DNA of 47,500 bases. Source: Chrysomallon squamiferum (taxonomy: Eukaryota; Mollusca; Gastropoda; Neomphalida; Peltospiridae). Below the pieces are notes generated by a model. That model was given only the letters and a program-made list of their open reading frames with translations, was not told where the DNA came from and did not search any database. Each line of letters begins with the position of its first letter. Position 1 is the stretch's first letter. A program made the translations under genes and the position numbers. The stretch spans positions 11,904,864 through 11,952,363 of the forward strand of contig CM022674.1 in assembly GCA_012295275.1 (NCBI GenBank). The letters run 5' to 3'. Shown here in pieces: positions 40,383-47,500 of the stretch.

Positions 40383-41539
40383 CAGTGGTTCCCAACCATT
40401 TTAGTACCACGCCCCACTTTTTTATCACAATTATTTCATGTCCCCCACCCGTTAATTATTTAGTATGATATAACAATATCAGTTAATTGTTTAGTATGAT
40501 ATAACAATATCAGTTTTGAAGGAGTATAACATAAACAAATTGTATCTTTCAAATAAAACTAGAGGGTTTAACTTCAAATTTAATCAAATAAAATCCATTT
40601 TATATTGTGTATAACATATCTACCATCAGATTAAATAAATTCAATTACAATCAATTAATGAGACCCTTGAGCCTGATCTCTACGGCAAAGAGATTTTATC
40701 CGAGGCAGAAAAATTGTTAATTTCAATCTCGTCGCCTCGTTTAGTGATATTCAGTCGGTTTCTTTTCTTCAGTAATGTCATTCACAGCACTAAATCCACA
40801 TTTCACTAAGTATGACGATGGGAATGGTAACAGTAGTTTTCTTGCCAAACTACTTGTATTTGGATATTTAGCTTGTGTTTCTTCACAGAGCCATATCATT
40901 GTTCCTTTTATTTTGAACAGGGCTTTAATCGAGTCATCATTTTGTAATTCTGAAAGTTCTCCTTGATACTCCATGGTTACATCTGACAGATCCACTAGCA
41001 ATGGCTGAGTCATCCAAGATGGATAATTAATTTCTTTCAAATCAGAAAATCTGAAATTTAAATCGCTTACCATTATTTTTAAGTGCTCCACAATAACAAG
41101 ACATGTTACCTCACATTTATTCAGCCAATAACATTGTTAAATTTTTTTTACAGAAATATTTTCTTGGGATAATTCCAGAAATGATATAAAGCCAAATATC
41201 TTGGCCTTTGAATTAAAAAGAGTTATATTTGTTCCTTGGAGCTCCTTATTTAAGACATTGATTTTTTCAAATATATCTACTATATTCAAGTCGGAAGCCA
41301 CGCATATAGCTGGTGCCAGCTGCACGATGACATTAGTGGGTGAACACTTGACTAGATTGCACAAGCTGTTGTGCTCAGCTAGGCTGTAATTACAATTTTA
41401 CCCTATAAATTTATAATTTTTACCCATACAGGGTAAAATTAAATACAAATGTTGATATTACTATATTTTTCATATTGCCCTCCCTATTATTATTGAACTG
41501 CCCCCCAGTGGGGCGTAGGCCCCACGTTGGGAATCACTG
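40383..41539 (-). mobile_element. Truncated hAT-family DNA transposon
   Basis: The left end reads CAGTGGTTCCCAACC and the right end, on the other strand, CAGTGATTCCCAACG: 13 of 15 bases match. The element is flanked by an 8-bp target duplication, CTCTAAAT (40375-40382) and CTCTAAAG (41540-41547), with one mismatch. An 8-bp duplication and CAGNGNTTCCCAAC-type ends are diagnostic of hAT elements. At 1157 bp it is much shorter than an autonomous copy. The sole coding remnant is the transposase C-terminus on the - strand. Further G/C-rich stretches near the ends (GCCCCAC, CCCCCCAGTGGGGCG) are subterminal palindromes. Confidence 0.93.
40741..41400 (-). pseudogene. hAT transposase C-terminal remnant (ZBED5/SCAND3-like)
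   Basis: One frame runs from about 41400 to the stop at 40741 with a single in-frame TAA at 41139-41137. It encodes the last roughly 210 residues, with the dimerisation-domain signature PFPSSYLVKCGFSAV near the end. The BED finger and the catalytic centre are missing, lost in an internal deletion. The broken frame cannot give an active enzyme. Confidence 0.85.
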
Positions 41540-41547
41540 CTCTAAAG

Positions 41548-42318
<771 letters not shown>

Positions 42319-42665
42319 GTAAATGCTAGTGCGAGGTAACTAAAGTTATTACGGATTAAATAGTTGATTAGATTGTTATAAATAACCCGATATAATTTTT
42401 CTTTAATTTTTTCGTAATGTTACTTTCATACTTTTGAAGCAACAAATATAAAATAGTGATATAAACCATTATTTAAGAGGAAAATAACGAGTATTATTAA
42501 TAAATGAATTAACAATAGAAAAAAACAATTAAAAACAATAAACAATAGTACAAAAGGCGTTCAGCACAATTAAACAACCAGCAACCAAAATTAAAAAATA
42601 AAAAACAAACAAAAGAAGAAAGACGTAGGCGTATACCAATACAACTGTATGTCAGTTAGCAAGAT

Positions 42666-42860
42666 TCATAGGATAAAATCTGAATATTTCAATGCATTAA
42701 AAAAGTGAACGGCATCAATCTCCATCGAGTCACGTTTGTTCACGAAATCTCGCAATCTCTCGGGACACTTAGACTGGTATTTGATTGTTGTGGAGCGACA
42801 CATTAGTGATGCACGCCAGTCAACTGCTGTGTTTCCCTTAGTCTCTCTGTGTTTCTGCAT
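42666..42860 (-). CDS. Unproven 64-codon open frame, possible terminal exon
   Basis: The frame begins ATG CAG AAA and ends at TGA. Its composition is unlike the nearby repeats: mixed residues, three Cys, and a CPERLRDFVNKRDSMEIDAV stretch. An acceptor-like AATTAAACAG lies two bases before the ATG. There is no known domain, no partner exon and no polyadenylation signal that I would trust, so chance is quite likely. Confidence 0.2.
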   Translation of the reverse strand: MQKHRETKGNTAVDWRASLMCRSTTIKYQSKCPERLRDFVNKRDSMEIDAVHFFNALKYSDFIL

Positions 42861-42999
42861 CTCTGTTTAATTGGAACCGAGTCCCTGAATGACCATCAAC
42901 GCTTTAGCGATAATCCTAAACGCTCCAAAGAGAAATAATTACAACTCATTTGTCTACGATTGTTCGGGAAGTAAGTAATTTCTTTTATCAAGTAGACGC

Positions 43000-43110
<111 letters not shown>

Positions 43111-43259
43111 AATTAACAATAATACAAAAGAAAATAACAAAACAACATGAGTGAATAAAAAAGAAAAACATCGAAACAAATCCATTTTCGTTTCTTCAGA
43201 TGTATGAAAATCTATATGTATTAAATGAAAATACTAGAAGTGATGATGCATCATAGGAT

Positions 43260-43625
43260 AACTACGACTACACCATCATCACCGCTCTACTGCTGCTACT
43301 GTTATTACTCCTACTACCACTATTACCACTAGAACTACTATTACTACTACTAACATATTCTGTTACTACCACTAATACTCTTATTGCTATTATTACTACT
43401 ACTTACTATTACTACTAGTACTACCACTATTACTACTACTATTTAGTATTACTACTAGTACTACTACTACTACTACTACTACTACATTCTATTACTACCA
43501 CTGATGCTGTTAATGCTATTACTACTACTATTACATTTACTGTTACTGTTACTACTACGCTACTACTACACCAGCACCATCATTATCGCTATCATTAACA
43601 TCTTATTACTTTTATGACTATCTCT
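43260..43625. repeat. Degenerate (ACT)n trinucleotide field
   Basis: ACT/TAC triplets with ATT, GCT and CCA variants, the strand complement in style to the AGT field of gene B. Confidence 0.88.
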
Positions 43626-44045
43626 GTTTTTGCGGCTACTGTTATTTTTATACTTCTACTAAAACATAAACCCACATCACGTACAAAGGCAAACAATTAA
43701 TGCAAAGACTATTACATTCACGTGTGCAAACACGTATGTGAATAAATACACATATACACTTTGGTACATACAGACATACAAACACACAGATGTAAATATA
43801 AAAGTGCTCACACATAAATTTACCTATATGAACCAGGTGTTTTAAAGAAAAGATTGTTTAAAAGAAGAAGGAAAAAATGGGGATACACACTTTCCCTGTG
43901 AGAGGAACTTCACGTCAGATAACACATGGTGTCATTACATGGTGATTAATTGACGTATCCTCATAATATGTCACTGTTCTCTCATCTCAGACATTTAATT
44001 TGACCTGATTTTTAAAAATCGCCAGTTTGTGTTTGTGTGTGTGTC

Positions 44046-44173
<128 letters not shown>

Positions 44174-44548
44174 CAAAGTGAGAGAGAGACAGACAGAGAG
44201 ACAGAGAAACAGAGAGATTCGTTGAATGAAAAAAGACAAATATTCACTAAACAGACAGAAAGAGGGAGATATATTGACTGAAAAAGAGAGAGACCGAAAA
44301 CATGTTTGATAGAGAGAAAGAGTGAGACAGAACGACGAAAGAGAGCGCAAGAAAGAGAAAAAACATTTCTTCTCAAATTTAAAGAGGGGATATAGCAGTA
44401 AATGGACTGATATCTATCTATATATATATAATATATAAGCCATAATGTTATCCGTGTACGCTGCGTACTATATGCATATATAGATTTTTTTTTTTTTTTT
44501 TGCTGGCAATATTAAAAGAAATTAGAAAATAGGTCCGCTATGTATCTG

Positions 44549-44578
44549 ATGACGTCACGGGTATGGGAAAATGGCGGT
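44549..44578 (+). promoter_or_regulatory. CRE plus YY1-like pair, candidate promoter
   Basis: TGACGTCA at 44550-44557 and AAAATGGCGG at 44567-44576. The zinc-finger promoter has the same two motifs 21 bases apart. No exon is visible downstream, so function is uncertain. Confidence 0.3.
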
Positions 44579-44580
44579 GT

Positions 44581-44745
44581 GTGGTACCTTGACTTACGAG
44601 TTTATTTCGTTCCGTGACCGAGCTCGTAACTTAATTTGCACGTAACTCGGATTTTGGCTCGCAACTCAAAGCAAAACCTCGACAGGACGGCTGCTCGTAA
44701 CTCGCAAAACACATCAGCTGGAGCACTCGTAACTCGAATTACCAC
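44581..44745. mobile_element. Short palindromic MITE-like element
   Basis: The ends form imperfect inverted repeats: GTGGTACCTTGACTTACGAG at 44581 and, reversed from 44745, GTGGTAATTCGAGTTACGAG. Inside are five copies of CTCGTAACTC-like motif in both orientations. At 165 bp it can code for nothing. Tc1/mariner-derived origin is suspected from a TA next to the right end, but a target duplication is not clear. Confidence 0.6.
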
Positions 44746-45601
44746 TGTATTTTTAAACTGTATTTATTCTTCACACGTTTAAATGTACCGCCAAAGATTC
44801 ACTTTATGTTTTTTGTTCTGTCAGATACATACACCTCTAAGTGTCGTATCTGTCTGTCTGTAAGTCTTTAAGTCTAAACTGAATCAGCCTCTGTCTGTTA
44901 GTATGTGCGTCTCTTTTTGTGTCTCCTTTGCGTGTGTGTGTGTGAGTGTGTGTGTGCGTGAGTTTTTTTTTTTCGTTTTTATTTTTTGTTGTTTTCTTTT
45001 TTCACGTCAACTTCCCGGACCTTTTTCTTTTTCCGGATTCCGCGTCAGAAATTTAGCAGACACTCGTCTGTTACAGAACACAGGTTTTCAATCTTTACAT
45101 CTCCAGAGACCTGAAATTTAACACGAAAAGTCTTGAGGGAAACAACAGAAAAAAAAAGAGTAATAATAATAAGATAGAAAAATAACTCAAACGAGACGTT
45201 GTTTTAAATTACAACAAACTTAGACATAATTATAATAAACAGAATACGGAGAGGTAAACTGCCTAAGGAATGGTTGTACACATAAATATAAATATAATAT
45301 AACTTAATATCAAGAAACAAATATAAAAATAAATGGATTTCTTTTGTGTGATGGACAGACTTTTATAACAATGGAAGAGAAAAATGTATACAGATATATA
45401 TATATATATATATAGAATAAAAGAAGAATAAAGAGAGACGGAGAGAGAGAGCAGAGAGGGAGAAGAGAGAGACAGACGGAGAAGGAGTAAAAGGGAAAGA
45501 AATTTAGAAAGAAAGAATGAAATTTAGTAAGAGACAGAGATCAAAAATACAAATACAGAATGTGAGAGAGAATGAAACAGATAGAAAAGGCAGACAAATT
45601 A
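44746..45601. other. Noncoding region
   Basis: GTGTGAGT and poly-T runs, a (TA)n at 45394-45413 and GAGA-rich sequence. A frame over 44903-45121 is mostly low complexity. No gene is called. Confidence 0.5.
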
Positions 45602-45606
45602 ATCCA

Positions 45607-45656
<50 letters not shown>

Positions 45657-45692
45657 ATGTATGTATGTATGTATGTATGTATGTATGTATGT
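45602..45692. repeat. (GT)n(ATGT)n array
   Basis: (GT)n to 45639 passing into about 13 ATGT units. Confidence 0.95.
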
Positions 45693-45868
45693 ATAGGTAG
45701 ACAGATTCAAAATACAGAGACAATAAAAGGGAAAGAGATAACAAGCTAAACAAAGATAACAGAAACGAACCAAACTATCACATAAAAAAAAAAATACGGA
45801 ACCATATGATATATAGTCAGCATGAATGAAGTCAGATAAAATGATGGAAGGATGAATGTATAGATACA

Positions 45869-46035
<167 letters not shown>

Positions 46036-46639
46036 ACAGAAAGAATGATAGATAGAGATATAGAGATCAAGACAGATAACAAGATAAAGGATCAATCAGA
46101 GATATAGAAAGATAGAAGGATGGAGTTGGCAGTGGAAAACAGTATATTGATTAGACAGATTAATTAGAAATATATATTACTCTTTCTTTCTTTCGTTTTC
46201 GTCTTTTCTTGTTTTCTCTCTTTCACTGCCTTCTGTCTATCTATTTTTCTAAGTATGTATATAGAGAGTCGGAAAGGACAAAAACGAAAGAAATAAAGAA
46301 AAGAAATAAAAGATAGAAAGAGGAATATCTGACTCTGTAACTGGTGATTCAGTTAAATAACAGAACTACGCCCATGCCAGTAACTTTTTTTTTTTTTTTT
46401 TTGTATTTTTTTTTTTAAAACTGTTATCTAAAGTGACTGCTGAAACCGTCTCAATTACTTTGTCTTAAAACACGACTGACGGCCAAATTACCAGGATTCC
46501 TCGACACCTTTTGTGTCAAGCAGTATGTTCCCTAGACGATGTTGGTACCGTCGTTGCTGACGTTAAAATCCATTACTTCAACAACCATGACGAACTGATC
46601 TGGCCCCGGGGACCGCCTGCGATTGCTTGAATTAAAGCT
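46036..46639. other. Noncoding region
   Basis: GATA/AGAA-rich sequence to 46320, then a poly-T run (46385-46415), and from 46440 less AT-rich sequence leading into the promoter candidate. No gene seen. Confidence 0.5.
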
Positions 46640-46745
46640 GTCCAATCAACACGAGTTTCTAAATCGAAATCGCCAACCGAAACCAATTGACGTCACTAGT
46701 GAGAGGAGGGCGCTTCCAGCAGACGAACCCAGGTGGGGTGGGGTG
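46640..46745 (+). promoter_or_regulatory. Candidate promoter: two CCAAT boxes and a CRE
   Basis: CCAATCA at 46642-46648 and CCAAT next to CRE at 46683-46695 (CCAATTGACGTCA), then a GC-richer stretch with a possible donor CCCAG/GTGGGG near 46730. NF-Y and CRE sites with fixed close spacing are common in animal promoters. The absence of a confirmed transcript leaves this as an inference. Confidence 0.35.
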
Positions 46746-46831
46746 CGGAGTGTGGGGGTGAAAAAAAAAAGTTTAAATTTTGTAACCATTATTATCAAAC
46801 AATTGTGTGGCTCTTACAAAAAGAACAAAAC

Positions 46832-46832
<1 letters not shown>

Positions 46833-46900
<68 letters not shown>

Positions 46901-46901
46901 T
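46833..46901. repeat. (TTA)n array
   Basis: About 22 uninterrupted TTA units; Ile- and Leu-rich frames here are artefacts. Confidence 0.96.
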
Positions 46902-47130
46902 TTAATAAGTCTGTATAGTTTTTCTATTGTTCTGTATGTTCCTGTCATATGCCTGGATTGGGGTTGTAAGTGATGCGATGTTACATTCAGATATGTGGCG
47001 GGTTAGAGACATCGGAAGTTTCCTACAGACATAGTTCAAATTAGACTAAAGCATTTTTCTTTTCTTCTTTTGATTTTATATTTTTATATTCTTATAATTT
47101 GGTGATAATGATGGCGTTAAATTATTTCAG

Positions 47131-47188
47131 TCCTTCTCGCTCCTTCCACTGGAGTGTTTCACCCACGAGTTATTTTATAAATGTCGCG
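47131..47188 (+). CDS. Possible first coding exon of a gene leaving the window
   Basis: A good acceptor (AAATTATTTCAG) ends at 47130 and a strong donor (GCG/GTAAGT) begins at 47189, giving a 58-bp exon. The ATG at 47181 would start ATG TCG CG and continue in the next exon; two of three frames are open through the exon. It lies about 400 bp after the promoter candidate. The exon may be noncoding or spurious. Confidence 0.25.
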
Positions 47189-47190
47189 GT

Positions 47191-47500
47191 AAGTGCACGC
47201 CTGTCCACGAGAAGGTTGAGCTCGACGGTACTTTCTGCTAATCAGTAGTTAGTGTCTGACAGCAGCGGATTTCTCCTCTTATCTGTAAAGTTATTAACAG
47301 CATTTATGTAACCTTCCTTTGTTTTCTTGCAAACTGTCATTTCTGTGCAACATTTCTTTCTTTATTTATTTCTTCATTTCTTTATTTCTTTATTCCTTTA
47401 TTTATCCACGGTCATTTAACGAAAGCAAGCAAGAGGGGTTTTACTTTCTTTTTTTGTTTTCTGTAAACATTCTACAATTCGCCATTAATTATTTATTTGT
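47191..47500. other. Right-edge sequence after the candidate exon
   Basis: Mixed composition to 47300, then AT-rich with TTTATTTC runs. 47270-47298 shares CAGCGGATTTC and TCTTATCT with 34870-34897, so both may hold pieces of one old repeat. If the donor at 47189 is real, this is intron. Confidence 0.4.

Noticed and set aside
40177-40428. 83-codon - strand frame
   Set aside because: It crosses the left end of the hAT element into GACA-rich repeat sequence, so it cannot be one gene.

Overview
This is an AT-rich eukaryotic nuclear genome window with spliced genes (GT-AG introns), very abundant microsatellites, tRNA-derived repeats and DNA transposon remnants. Intron-rich genes, a THUMPD1-type gene, a large multi-finger C2H2 gene and long GA/CT, TAA and CATA arrays suit an invertebrate animal, most likely a lophotrochozoan such as a mollusc. 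The phylum is an inference; nothing in the sequence fixes it.

Left part (1-25 kb) is gene-dense. Gene A (+, 1-3679, 5' end outside the window) encodes a single-pass membrane protein with a Ser/Thr-rich stem and a long charged tail that includes five 13-residue repeats. THUMPD1 (-, 5116-7193, plus a probable 5'UTR exon near 7648) encodes the adaptor for tRNA N4-acetylcytidine. A ten-exon zinc-finger gene (-, 9099-19250, about 1529 residues) has five divergent Cys/HCPxC modules on separate N-terminal exons, then an AT-hook/acidic region and 14 fingers in one giant last exon. Its promoter carries YY1-, CRE-, NRF1- and ETS-like sites. A partial dead copy of its exon 3 lies upstream at 21056-21120. 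Gene B (-, 21607-24652, 326 residues) encodes an unrecognised type I membrane protein with a signal peptide, one membrane span and a probable twin-CCAAT promoter near 25.3 kb. All reading frames were joined by hand; the exon phases agree across every junction.

Right part (25-47.5 kb) has no convincing protein-coding gene. It is dominated by long GA/CT arrays and CATA/ATTC/GTCT tetranucleotide fields, with a truncated hAT transposon (40383-41539) with terminal inverted repeats and target-site duplication, a short palindromic MITE-like element (44581-44745), three tRNA-derived SINE-like pieces, several minisatellites and an inverted pair of a 60-70 bp interspersed repeat embedded in CT arrays. 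A candidate promoter plus short spliced exon at the right edge (46640-47188) may start a further gene on the + strand.

The genes do not form one obvious pathway. THUMPD1 acts in tRNA modification, the zinc-finger protein is a probable nuclear DNA-binding factor, and genes A and B are cell-surface proteins of unknown role. I see no CRISPR array, operon, prophage or defence system. The most notable items are the modular exon structure of the zinc-finger gene, its exon-3 duplicate, the two unrecognised membrane proteins, the sharp change in microsatellite type near 20 kb, and the excess of perfect TGACGTCA sites.
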